Shown: positions 1 to 11,800 of the stretch, piece after piece | Layout: each line of letters starts with the position of its first letter | Position numbering within the stretch: position 1 is the first letter of the stretch | Assembly: GCA_030141605.1 (NCBI GenBank) | Contig: JAQGDQ010001449.1 | Span: forward strand, 1-40,466 | DNA: 40,466 nt | Reading direction: 5' to 3' | Source of the DNA: Tubiluchus corallicola | Lineage: Eukaryota; Priapulida; Priapulimorpha; Priapulimorphida; Tubiluchidae | Position numbers and translations under genes: made by a program | Notes under the pieces: generated by a model | The model's input: the letters and a program-made list of their open reading frames with translations, nothing else | What the model was told of the DNA's origin: nothing | The model's database searches: none

Positions 1-14
1 GGGGTGGTGGTGGT

Positions 15-55
<41 letters not shown>

Positions 56-56
56 C

Positions 57-95
<39 letters not shown>

Positions 96-100
96 TTTCT
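1..100. repeat. Compound trinucleotide microsatellite (GGT)n-(GCG)n-(AAT)n at an intron 3' end
   Basis: Three adjoining trinucleotide tracts run from the window edge to about base 95, followed by a short pyrimidine stretch and the acceptor tttctgcag at 96-104. The repeats therefore replace nearly all of the usual polypyrimidine tract of this SLC4 intron. A Gly/Ala/Ile-rich reading frame exists here but is simply the repeat translated. Confidence 0.9.
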
Positions 101-104
101 GCAG

Positions 105-2038
105 GTTTGTCAATCTTAATGGGCCCTGCATTGAATGCCGTACCGGAAGCCGTTCTATTTGGTGTATTTTTGTACATGGGTGTAAGCTCCCTGCAGGGGA
201 TACAACTCGTTGAACGTTTCGTAATGTTTTTCAAACCGTCAAAACATTTCCCGGATGTCGGATACGTAAAAAGGGTAAGAATATTAGGTAAAAACATTAT
301 CAGAAGTTTTGTCAGTGATAATAAAAAAAGATTAATGACTTTTGAGAGATTAAATATATCTCAATTGATTATTGCTTATTACTGATTACTACTGATTATT
401 ACTAAATATATTGCTTAATTTGGAAATCTCAGTTGTGTGGAGTTACAGAGGCATACGCACGTCTCTGTTGCTTGTCATGTTTGTGTAGATAAAATTGAAT
501 TAAATTCACTGACATGCTATGTGATTTGTATAGCTGCTATGTTGAAAATAAGAAATAAAATACTGTATCTTCTATCACTGAGAGAAACTTCTCAGTAAAA
601 AGTTTGTGTGTAATTTTTTTTAACTAAGGTTTCATAATTTATTGTATATATTAATTTTGGTAGTGTATATACACATGTATTTGTGTGTATGTATAAGTAC
701 CAGTGCTATAGCTCCAATGATAGCACCATACTAAGCAGTCTACATATGAAATGAAAGGTCTCGGTCTGTTTCTTGACAATTGTTTTTTTTTAATCGGGGC
801 CACCTGAAGGAACAGGGGATGAAAAACTTCTAAAAATCACCATTGTTTGCCTGTTTTTTTTGCAAAACTTTTATTTTTTATTTTTGGAAACTGGTACCAG
901 GAGCGGTGCTGGTATTGATTGGATATTCCGTTCAGTGGTGGGTGTTGTAGGACTATTTAGATTTCACAGGAGGTCCACGGTTTCCCGCAACTGTTTTCCA
1001 GATCCAACTAGCCGATGTTTTTGAAATTTTGTCCGAACAGCGTGTAGAAAAACGTCCTAGCTGTCTACCAAAGAATAGTTGACTAGAGATTTCATATGAA
1101 TTGAGGTTTCACTTGAAAAACTGCTGTCACAAAGCCATTGGTCAAGGGTCATTCTATTGTATTCTGCCCTTAATTTTGCCGCAGTAAAACCACTGCTGTC
1201 TTTGCATTGGTTAAATAAATGAACACTGTGTAGGTTGTTTGCGCAATATTGATTATAAGTGCATCTGTACGCAAATTTTTGCGGGATCTTGGCTGGTGTT
1301 AAATTATTTCATTTAATATTATCTTTTTTTATTGAGCAATTTCATGATGCTTTTTTTTAAACGAAGTTGTAATGAATAAATAAATTTGGCAGCGTTATAG
1401 CAAAGAATCAGTTATTGAACCAACCAACATTTATTATGTTTCTTTCAGGTTAGAACAATAAAAGTGCATCTATTTACTGCAATCCAGATATTCAGCATGG
1501 CCGTATTGTGGGCTGTAAAATCATCAGCTGCTGCACTTGCGTTTCCATTCATACTCATCCTAATGGTTCCACTGCGTTTTAATCTAAAGTGGATATTCAC
1601 TCCTACAGAGCTTGAAGAGGTGAGGAAATTATAAAGGCTTAGATGTTGTTGTTGTTGGCTTCCTTCTGTTTCGGGGCCTAGGCGGTCACCCATCCAAGTA
1701 CTAACCAGGCTTAGATGTAAACCTTGATTAAGTTTTATTGTATGGGAACCTGAGCCTATTCAAAATGGTCGATATATCCCGGCTGTATGTGTGCAAATTT
1801 CTAGAAAAATATGTACCATTGGTACATAAGGACAAATACAGGTAATATGCTCATTGGTAAAAAGTCACAGTTAAGAAAATCACTCATTAAAAAAAGTTAC
1901 AAAGAAAAAAGTCACAGTAAAAAATTATTGTACTCATATTTGTATCACATTGTTTAGCTGGACAAAGAAGAAACGGAAGTGGATGAAGAGGAACCGGATG
2001 AACCGGATTTCTATGAACAGACGCACATGCCAATCTAG
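105..2038 (+). CDS. SLC4 anion exchanger (AE1/2/3-like), last three coding exons
   Basis: Chloride/bicarbonate exchanger of the plasma membrane; only the C-terminal ~139 residues are in the window. Exons are 105-274 (donor gtaaga), 1449-1619 (acceptor tttcag, donor gtgagg) and 1958-2038 (acceptor gtttag, stop TAG 2036-2038); phases fit. Exon 1 encodes the SLC4 membrane signature [18 protein letters not shown] followed by [14 protein letters not shown]. Exon 2 encodes [20 protein letters not shown] and the last membrane segment [14 protein letters not shown]. Exon 3 is an acidic tail ending in HMPI. The sequence resembles vertebrate AE2 (PPKHHPDVTYVKKVRT; acidic tail ending in MPMPV) more than the sodium-bicarbonate cotransporters, whose tails are longer and basic. 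The 5' exons lie outside the window. Oddity: the last coding segment is the founder copy of a tandem array in the 3'UTR. Confidence 0.93.
641..1302 (+). mobile_element. Diverged copy of a dispersed Helitron-like repeat in an SLC4 intron
   Basis: This stretch matches, with many substitutions, the repeat units at 24939-25680 and 25814-26400. Shared landmarks in order are a tatatattaa start, 'aaaggtctcg', 'gcggtgctgg', 'gttcagtggtgggtg', 'ccacggtttcccgcaac' and 'gattataagtg', then a tail of A/T-rich sequence plus 'gcggg'. The copy is the most diverged in the window, so it is likely the oldest. It fills most of the intron between 275 and 1448; I see no coding exon in the rest. Confidence 0.7.
1635..1717 (-). 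mobile_element. 5'-truncated 5S-rRNA-derived SINE with 11-bp target duplication
   Basis: On the minus strand, bases 1706-1646 begin with GGTTAGTACTTGGATGGGTG followed by ACCGCC, the 3' half of animal 5S rRNA. A short unrelated stretch and a tail of CAA repeats follow. The insert is flanked by direct repeats of aggcttagatg at 1635-1645 and 1707-1717, as expected for target-primed retrotransposition. It sits just after the donor of SLC4 exon 2. Only 61 bp were inserted, so the copy is strongly 5'-truncated. 5S-derived SINEs (SINE3 class) are established; membership here is inferred. Confidence 0.8.
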
Positions 2039-3284
2039 TTTTGCTGTGAAGTTCACGGAGAAGTCATGATAGTTGCCAACAATCATTAGTTAACCGGATG
2101 AACCAGATTTCTATGAACAGACGCACATGCCAATCTAGTTTTACTGTGAAGTTCACGGAGAAGTCATGATAGTTGCCAACAATCATTAGTTAACCGGATG
2201 AACCAGATTTCTATGAACAGACGCACATGCCAGTCTAGTTTTACTGTGAAGTTCAAGGAGAAGTCATGATAGTTGCCAACAATCATTAGTTAACCGGATG
2301 AACCGGATTTCTATGAACAGACGCACATGCCAATCTAGTTTTGCTGTGAAGTTCACGGAGAAGTCATGATAGTTGCCAACAATCATTAGTTAACCGGATG
2401 AACCAGATTTCTATGAACAGACGCACATGCCAATCTAGTTTTGCTGTGAAGTTCAAGGAGAAGTCATGATAGTTGCCAACAATCATTAGTTAACCAAATG
2501 AACCGGATTTCTATGAACAGACGCACATGCCAATCTAGTTTTGCTGTGAAGTTCACGGAGAAGTCATGATAGTTGCCAACAATCATTAGTTAACCGGATG
2601 AACCAGATTTCTATGAACAGACGCACATGCCAATCTAGTTTTACTGTGAAGTTCACGAAGAAGTCATGATAGTTGCCAACAATCATTAGTTAACTAGATG
2701 AACCGGATTTCTATGAACAGACGCACATGCCAATCTAGTTTTACTGTGAAGTTCACGGAGAAGTCATGATAGTTGCCAACAATCATTAGTTAACCAGATG
2801 AACCAGATTTCTATGAACAGACTCACATGCCTAGTTTTGCTGTGAAGTTCACGGAGAAGTCATGATAGTTGCCAACAATCATTAGTTAACTAGATGAACC
2901 GGATTTCTATGAACAGACGCACATGCCAATCTAGTTTTACTGTGAAGTTCACGGAGAAGTCATGATAGTTGCCAACAATCATTAGTTAACTAGATGAACC
3001 GGATTTCTATGAACAGACGCACATGCCAATCTAGTTTTACTGTGAAGTTCACGGAGAAGTCATGATAGTTGCCAACAATCATTACTTAACCGGATGAACC
3101 GGATTTCTATGAACAGACGCACATGCCAATCTAGTTTTACTGTGAAGTTCACGGAGAAGTCATGATAGTTTACAACAATCATTAGTTAACCAGATGAACC
3201 AGATTTCTATGAACAGACGCACATGCCAATCTAGTTTTGCTGTGAAGTTCATGGAGAAGTCATGATAGTTTCCAACAATCATTA
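1991..3284 (+). repeat. 100-bp tandem array (13 units) derived from the SLC4 terminal coding exon
   Basis: Units begin at 1991, 2091, 2191, 2291, 2391, 2491, 2591, 2691, 2791, 2887, 2987, 3087 and 3187, so the period is 100 bp with one 96-bp unit that lacks CAAT. The first unit contains the last codons and stop of the anion exchanger plus 3'UTR. Every later unit repeats that coding segment, including the stop codon. Units differ at few positions (for example taaccggatg, taactagatg, taaccagatg), so the expansion is recent or homogenised. Only the first copy is translated, because it carries the stop; the other twelve lie in the presumed 3'UTR. Confidence 0.95.
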
Positions 3285-4676
3285 GTTTTTATCAAAGAAA
3301 TGCTATTAGTGATGTGGCAGCAGCATGAGTTATACACATTGGGTCCCATTTTGGTTTAAATTATGCCACATTGGCAATTTTATGTCAGTATTTACATTTA
3401 AAAGCGAATTTACTCATTTTTGATATCAACTGTTACTGTGCTTCATTTTACAAGTGAGTAGCTGGTTTATTTCAGATATATTACTTTACATGCGGCCTGT
3501 ATAGACATGAAAACCTGCATTTGTTCCATGATAATCTAAATTATTTGAAATAGAATGTGAAGCATGAAACAACTTTTACTATAAATTTTGCTGCACGTGT
3601 GACACTTCAGCAATGAAACTCACTTTGAAACTTGCAACAGTGTATCATAAATCTAAGCATCCCAGTCAGCGTAACGATTCTGTCAATTATGACTTTACTG
3701 CAAACGCAATTTATAATTTTGGTGCTTTCCTGTGATCATTTTTTATTGATCAACGTAAACTAAATCAATACATCGTTAAACTTGTTATAACAAAGTGTTT
3801 ATTAAATTGTTTATTATCGCATATAATCAATTTTAGAAAGATTCATGTTATTATCCCACAGTGCAATTGTTAATACCACCAAGTAAGAGGAAATTGTTCC
3901 AGAATTTAGCTAGTTTTTTATAATCACGATAAAGATTTACTTTCTACTTGAGGGCAATGTTAACTGTTACAGTCAGTAGTTTAGAATAACTCTTTGTGTC
4001 TTAGAATAACGTAGTTTTTATTTTTGCTCTGTGTAATAATGATATGGGGTTGTTGTAAAATCATTTTTATATATAAAAATTGAATATGTGGCTTTATACA
4101 TTAGTCTTATGACTTGTTGATATTGTTTTTGAAACTGTAACATGTATGCAAGCCGTTTGTATAGAGCATAGTAATTTGTGATAGCCAATGTTAGATGCTT
4201 GTGAATGATGTAATGAGAATTAAATGTTGAAAATCAGAAAGTAATGCTCATATCATTTTTGCACCGTTTGCCAGTGTGGAATTTAGATGATCTTAGTAAA
4301 GCTAGTGTGTTTAAGTAACATGTAGGTGTATTTCAAAGTTTGTCTCACTACTTGTGTTGCTGTTGGCTGTTAATAATGTAGGAACTTACAGAAGTTTTAC
4401 TGATGCAAATGTAAAAAGTTTTAGTCAACTTTGTTGATAAGTTGTCGAATAATATTATTTATTCACATATCATAAAAACTGTGTGCTGTTAAAAACGTTA
4501 AAAACGTTATTTCTTAGTTAAAGACATTTTCTAAAAATGTTTTAAAAAATCTCGAGTGTGAAAACTGCTAATTGTGATTGCTAAGCTGTGAAATTTTTAA
4601 TGTTTTGCAATTGTTGCTTGTTGTTATATGGATGTGCAAATATAAGTTTATAAAAGTTACTTTCTGTTGTACAGTT
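3285..4676. other. Presumed SLC4 3'UTR and intergenic sequence
   Basis: AT-rich sequence without a convincing reading frame. It directly follows the SLC4 array, so at least its first part is probably 3'UTR. An ATTAAA hexamer at 4219-4224 is a possible plus-strand polyadenylation signal. I see no RNA gene or repeat here. Confidence 0.4.
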
Positions 4677-4919
4677 TTTGTCTATTTGAGGTGGTGGTGC
4701 AGCTATAATAATAATAATAATAATAATAAATAATAATAATAATAATAATCATAATAATCTTTATTTAAAGTCGGCTTTTGGGTCAACAATTAACATTAGC
4801 TCAAAGAGCTATTATCGCCGACTGTAAATAACAACCTACAACTACATAACAGAGACTATTATTACCCCACTTTTACCCAAAATGAAACCCTATTTGTCTA
4901 TTTGAGGTGGTGGTGCAGC
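4677..4919 (-). mobile_element. Short non-LTR retrotransposon/SINE 3' end with 27-bp target duplication
   Basis: A 189-bp insert (4704-4892) lies between two exact copies of a 27-bp sequence (4677-4703 and 4893-4919, containing gaggtggtggtgcagc). On the minus strand the insert ends in AATAAAGATTATTATG and a long (ATT)n tail, typical of LINE or SINE 3' ends. AGTCGGC near 4769 and GCCGACT near 4817 could pair as a stem in the RNA. The family is not identified; the insertion is clear from the flanks and tail. Confidence 0.85.
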
Positions 4920-5088
4920 AGCTTTCGATTCAATCACCATTTATACACTAAACAGATTGTTGATCTAATGCCTTTTTATTAATGGCTGGTTTTTTTGAAT
5001 TTGGGCATACTAGACATTGTCGGAGGCCGTACAGATTATAGTCCTGATGAGCAAAATGTTTTTGTTGTGTCTTCTCTACTCAGCAGGG

Positions 5089-5160
5089 CCGGCCTTAGGT
5101 AATTGGAGGCCCTAGGCGAAGTGAATTTGGTGGCCCCAAATGAAATAGAAAAATGAAAAA
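5089..5160 (+). mobile_element. Possible hAT-like transposon end
   Basis: The sequence cagggccggccttagg, then ggaggccctaggcgaa, resembles the terminal sequence of hAT-superfamily elements (CAGGG... termini), as found in many animal genomes. I see neither the matching second end nor an 8-bp target duplication, so this may be a solo end or an unrelated repeat. Confidence 0.35.
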
Positions 5161-5190
5161 TAAATACGAAAAAAATAAAATTACGCAATT

Positions 5191-5193
5191 TAC

Positions 5194-5229
<36 letters not shown>

Positions 5230-5250
5230 GGAGGGAGGGAGAGAGAGTTA
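5191..5250. repeat. (GA)n microsatellite
   Basis: A dinucleotide GA tract of about 55 bp with short G-rich interruptions. It adjoins the hAT-like end. The Ser/Leu-rich minus-strand frame across it is the repeat translated. Confidence 0.9.
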
Positions 5251-5614
5251 TTTGGTTTTGGGATCTTATGTGAGATGGAGATGCAGCCAAACCTCATTAT
5301 AATGACCACTTTATAACGCCAAACTTGTTGAACACCCAAATGTTTGCAAACAAAATGTCTATATTTGCATAGACAAGTATGTATCTGTGTAAAGCACCTC
5401 GTTATGATGCCAGACTCACTTAGCGCTGTACATTAAATTACTTTATGTTGGAGATATAACAGAGATGCATAAATTTGGTGATAGGTGGCTTAGAAACCTA
5501 TAGAGGAAACAGAAATCACTCGCTGACAATTACAGAAAAGCATCCCAATATAACACCCAGTTCAAATTTAAATAAAACCTATTGTGCTTGATAGGCATAT
5601 CATTTCAATCAAGA

Positions 5615-5620
5615 TTTATT
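5615..5620 (-). terminator. Candidate poly(A) signal of the membrane-protein gene
   Basis: The plus-strand TTTATT reads AATAAA on the minus strand, about 245 bp downstream of the stop codon at 5863. It is the nearest canonical hexamer I noticed. The stretch 5300-5862 otherwise holds only 3'UTR-like sequence. Confidence 0.4.
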
Positions 5621-5862
5621 TAGTGAGCTAATAGTGATTTCAATTTTAACACAGCTTGATAATTAAATTAGAAAAAATAGAAGATAACACATCACTTGCT
5701 GTGTGAAAGTGAAATGCTTGTAGCAATAATAGGTGAGCAGGTAACATTAATGTACAGTAACTCACACATAATCACGACAATACGAAACTGTTGTAAAATT
5801 GTACAAACAATTGTTTAACAGTATTTATATACAATCAGGATTAAGAATACATCAGTGGCCAT

Positions 5863-8800
5863 TTAAACTGCGTGGTGGGACGTTTGCACAGCTCCTGGAA
5901 CTTTGAATGTGGTTCCTTTGTCGACCCTTTTACTATAAGTCTTACTACAACATTTAGAATACATAAGATGTAGTAAAGCTAAAACAATTGCACAGTACAA
6001 TATACCTATCAACAAAAACAAAGCAAATGCGGCACCCTCAGCTGCTGAATAAAACAGTCCTTCAACGGCAGTAGCTATCAGGAAAATGATACTTACTGAT
6101 AAAATGATTGCGTTGATGATGTAGGTTTTTGTGCTGATGCTACCGGAATCACCTAATTTCATACTTACACTACGAAACGTTTTTTTCCTAATTGCAGGTT
6201 TGATATCTCGATCTGATATCGTTTCTTGACTTTTAATAAGTGCTACGTCACTCTCGCCAAGTGAAAGACTTCTGCTACCTCTGACACTAGTAATAGATTT
6301 TTTATGTTTCGGTACATACGATGCACCCACCGCTTGCTCCATTCCGCTTCGTGCTGGCGAAGGTACTGACGGATTGCACTGTGCTGCAATTGCTTGGATC
6401 CGATAAGCTGCTACATCCGTACTTAGTTTGCCTTCAGAACGGCATTGTTCGGACGCATGAATTGCTGATTGTACTTTGACTAGATCCTCCTTGGAGACGG
6501 GCGTTGGACTCGCAGAGGAAGTGAAAACGTTCCTCAAGTCATTTTTAATAGCTGATAATTCGTCAATGAGGCTAAGCCGTGGACTACTTTTTTTAGATAC
6601 GACCACATTAGCATACATTGAAGGGTTACTCTGCAATTTCTTGCACAGCTCTACCATTTCAGTACCTAGCAAGGATTTATTTGCATCGTCAGGGTCGTAA
6701 TTATCCACCAGAGAATCAATGATGCCACCAACAACACTAAGGTATGTCCTTGGCTTGTGTAATTCGTCCATAACTTGCTCTTTGAAGATTTCTTGTTCAA
6801 CAGGTCCTCCCATTGACTGTTGAGCTTTAAGAAGCACATTCTGGACAACCGCTTTTGCCTTGTCTCTTATAATTTCATCCTGCAGTGTTTGATTTTCCAA
6901 GTAATCTAACACTTTTGTGTTTCTATCGTTCACGTCAGCATTTTTGTAGCTTAGCGGTCGGAAAGGCTTTTGACATTGTCTGAAGTCAGTTTTACCGGAA
7001 AGCAATGCTTCTTTCCTAACGTTAAATTTGCAATGTGTCACTAACCCATTCATATAAAACGCAAAATATGCTTGCTTTGCTGCGGCCTCGATTAAGTTCC
7101 TATTAAAGCAACACTTTTTGAACAGGATTTTTCCCACTTGTCTACACAGTTCATTAAGGAAGGCGCTATCAATGTCACATCCATTTTTTGACTTGGAATT
7201 TTTTATTTGCATTCGGGTTGCCTTGACAACGAGTGCTATGACGTTGTGAGAAAACCACTGCAAATCACACTGAAATGCTTGTTCTGTAAAACTGGCTAAA
7301 CTAGCTTGTTTTTCAGTACACTTCACTGACGAATACAAACAAGACAAATATACTGGCATGATGCCAATTATGCACTTCAATAAATTACTAGTTGTAACAT
7401 CCTCTGTGAGCCAGGTTTTAGTTGCTGAAGATATGTCGGTTTGTGACATAGAAACACCTAGTGATTCACACAGACTGTTCAGAAGTTCAACACTATGCAC
7501 GTGTGCTTGTTTAGTCATCACATTATGTATTTCTAGCATGTCGTTCACCAAGATTAAAGCCATTTCGATTTGCACTTGTTCCCTGAAGTTAATATCAGTG
7601 CAAGCCTGCACAGCTTTCCACTTGCATCTAAAGTGCATGGAGCATGTGTTTGGTAAAGGATTTGTTAAATCTGATGTGAGCGATTCAGGCATAGCATGTA
7701 CAGCCAATTCCCTAAAATTAGTAATTGAAATGCTCATGTATTCCACAAAGTAATCATCCTCACGTTGGAAAATAGTTCTCTGTAAATCTGCACAGATGGG
7801 GTCAATCTCATCAGAACTTTTTGTACCACATTCTTGATTCAATAACTCCGATAATTCCTGCACCCAGGTGTTCACTTTATCTTCTGTCAATGAATCAACG
7901 CCGTGTTTCTCTACAAATGTTAACAGTTCGCTCACGTAGCTCTCGCTAAACGACTTCACAGTTGCACCGAGAACAGCTTTGTCGTGTTCTTTCATGATGC
8001 TAAATAAATGCTTGCTGTTAAATGGTCCTGGGTCATTTTTTAAACATTGTGAAGAATTTTCGTCAAAAAAGTGCTCGGCACGCTCGTATCCTAAAACCGC
8101 AATATTGAGTTCACTGCCGTCTGGACCATGGTCTTTTAAAATCGTGTACACCTCACCAGGCCTGTATTCATGAATGACGTTTGCTATATTCGCTTTATTA
8201 TTGCCATTCAGCCGGTCGGGATTCAGGTAAACTTCTAGTTCTTGAACAGGTCCCGTACGAAATTTCGCAAAGTCTGGATCACTCCCTTTTACCGGGTTTA
8301 AATTCATCTCCATTCTATTCCTGCGACTTTTCACCGTTTCCAGGAGTCTCCTCAACATCAACTCGTATTTGTTTGGCGCAGCTATTGGTAAACTGTCTTC
8401 TGAACTTGTGTCTTGATCAGGGATGTAAGGCTGTCTTTGTTTCACATTCAGTTTAACTGATTCCCCACCACCAATGTCTACAACAATGTAAGGAGCTGGA
8501 GGGACATATTTATCTGTTTGAACGGCATCATCTGCAAGAATAAACAGCTTATTTATTTATTAATTGATATTTATTAACTCATGCCATTTTATGATGTACC
8601 ATAAGATCATTTTAGTACAAATGCATAGTTTCTAACCATTGGCACACTGACATTGGAAAGTTAATCTATGCAAATAACGATAATTTTTTTACGCCATTGT
8701 ATGATGTACCATAAGATCATTTTAGTACAAAAGCATAGTTCCTAACCATTGGCACACTGACATTGGAAAGTTAATCTATGCAAATAACGATAATTTTTTT

Positions 8801-11800
8801 ATGCCATTGTATGATGTACCATAAGATCATTTTAGTACAAATGCATAGTTTCTAACCATTGGCACACTGATTGGGTTTTTGGTTTTTTTTGTTGTTGTGT
8901 TGTTTGTGTGTTTTGGTGTTGACGCACCACTCAAATTATTCGAAAGTTTAGGTGTATTTTTACCTGTATAATTTCATACATGTGAGAGATTATAATGATG
9001 TTCAGATTATATGTAATTTAACAATTGCAGTATTCAGTTCTTAAGTGGCATTTACCAAAAGACCAAATGTCTATGCATTATAGATAAAAATCTTTTTATA
9101 TTGTTTTCAAAGCACCCGTTTATCAGACTTGCATTATTTTTTCTGCACCTATTTCCTATTGATTTTTTACACGCGGCCATTCCTCATATGGGTACAGTAT
9201 AACGTATTCTAGTTGTCTGGTAAACGCTGCTCAATACTGTCGATTGACAAAGACAAAAATGACTCAAAAGTCAAGCTAAACAATGGAGTCGCTTACAAAA
9301 TACAACAAATATTCAAAAATGTAGCTATTGTATCACTTAAAATGTATTTTACCTAATAAGCTAAACATACCTGATAGTAAACGCAAAAGGTACAGCCTGA
9401 GAAGAAAATAGGCAACAATGCAGACTGTAATTAGATCGATCGTAGAAAGTATGAAAATCCACTGCACTTGTTTTTTGAAAAGATCTTCCACAGAAAAATT
9501 CTCCTGATGAAAATCGCCAACGGCTCCAGCTACTCTTGCAATCATATACCTGTAATCATATACCTGTAATCATATACCTGCAATCATATATCTGTAATCA
9601 TATACCTGCAATCATATACCTGCAATCGTATACCTGTAATCATATACCTGTAATCATATACCTGCAATCATATATCTGTAATCATATACCTGTAATCATA
9701 TACCTGCAATCGTATACCTGCAAGCGTATACCTGTAATCGTATACCTGCAATCGTATACCTGTAATCGTATACCTGCAATCGTATACCTGCAATCGTATA
9801 CCTGTAATCATATACCTGCAATCGTATACCTGTAATCGTATACCTGCAATCGTATACCTGCAATCGTATACCTGCAATCGTATACCTGCAATCGTATACC
9901 TGCAATCGCATACCTGCAATTGTATACCTGCAATCGTATACCTGTAATCGTATACCTGCAATCGTATACCTGCAATCGTATACCTGCAATCATATACCTG
10001 CAATCATATACCTGCAATCATATACCTGCAATCATATACCTGTAATCATATACCTGCAATCATATACCTGTAATCATATACCTGTAATCATATACCTGCA
10101 ATCATATACCTGCAATCATATACCTGTAATCATATACCTGCAATCATATACCTGTAATCATATACCTGCAATCATATACCTGGAATCATATACCTACAAT
10201 CATATACCCGTATACCTGCAATCGTATACCTGCAATCATATACCTGCAATCATATACCTGCAATCATATACCTGCAATCATATACCTGCAATCATATACC
10301 TGTAATCATATACCTGCAATCGTATACCTGCAATCATATACCTGTAATCATATACCTGTAATCATATACCTGCAATCATATACCTGTAATCATATACCTG
10401 TAATCATATATCTGTAATCATATACCTGTAGTTATATACCTGTAATCATATACCTGTAATCATATACCTGCAATCATATACTTGTAATCATATACCTGCA
10501 ATCATATACTTGTAATCATATACCTGCAATCATATACCTGTAATCATATACCTGCAATCATATACCTGCAATCATATACCTGTAATCATATACCTGTAAT
10601 CATATACCTGTAATCATATACCTGCAATCATATACCTGTAATCACATACCTGCAATCATATACCTGCAATCATATACCTGAAACAAACAGCTCACCAGAT
10701 ATGTGGACATCATCGGTGACTAAAGGAAATTGATCGTGAACGATATTAATCAGAAGTGAAATGCAATGTTAATCATTTGCCCAAATGTTTGTTTAGTTAT
10801 ATGCAATCCATACTATAATGTAAGTGTAAAAAACCTCGGCATGGAAAACTATTTCGTGGATAAATGGATTGCATGACCAAATATTACTAATACATTGCAG
10901 TGGTGGGCTAGGAACAGGATGAGCTGATGGGCATATTAGCCAAGGTGTCTTGGAGTTTGCACAAAATGCCACAAAATTTTCGGTTAAAGTCGCACTAGTT
11001 TCGTTAAGCGAGGACATAATGTATATGCTCTAGCCTCAAATTACCGAAATCGCTCTCAGAATCTTCATTAGGCCTGTTGCAATGATACTGTAGCTAAACT
11101 GAAAAAACGTACATGACCATTAAGAGGGCATTCATAAAGATGAAGAGGTTTAATTTCTGCATTCCCGGTAAACAACGACGCCTAGCTGTTTTCCGCTGCC
11201 AAGAGTTGCTAGTGCAGTTCATGAACATCGTCAGAGTCATTATTGCCGTCGCCACTAATCCGGTGGGAATGATTCCCTGAAAATCCAAATTATGCAATAT
11301 AGAAAATTAGAAACAATTGAAATTGTATCCACTCAAACAGTTCAATCTGTTTTGTGCTTAAACACTGTTCTATTTGTTAAAGCAGTTTATATGCGCTACC
11401 GGCCAGCAGGGGGCAGCACTGCTGCAGTTCATCAAAGCGCTCTACAGCATTTCCTAAAAAAAGCCAACTTTCCATTTTCATTTTTTAATTGAGCAGATAG
11501 ACAAAGTAGATACATATATACTTAATGATGCACGTAGCTTGTCTGTAGCACAAGGGATTGCAGTTTTACTGAATATATTGCCTTTCCATAGCTAGATAAC
11601 ATAGCTAGATAACATAGCTAGATAACATAGCTAGATAACATAGCTAGATGACATAGCTAGATAACATAGCTAGATAACATAGCTAGATGACATAGCTAGA
11701 TAACATAGCTAGATGACATAGCTAGATAACATAGCTAGATAACATAGCTAGATAACATAGCTAGATAACATAGCTAGATAACATAGCTAGATAACATAGC

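Noticed and set aside
4-213. Val/Ala/Ile-rich frame at the window start
   Set aside because: It is the trinucleotide microsatellite and crosses the splice acceptor at 104; the SLC4 frame is different.
6476-8456. Several 60-131-codon plus-strand frames
   Set aside because: They are antisense to the long exon of the membrane-protein gene and have no independent support.
9668-10017. Overlapping minus-strand frames of 69-111 codons with a repeated QVYDCRYTIAG pattern
   Set aside because: They are the 14-bp intron array read in different frames; they are open only where CGA replaces TGA in the unit.
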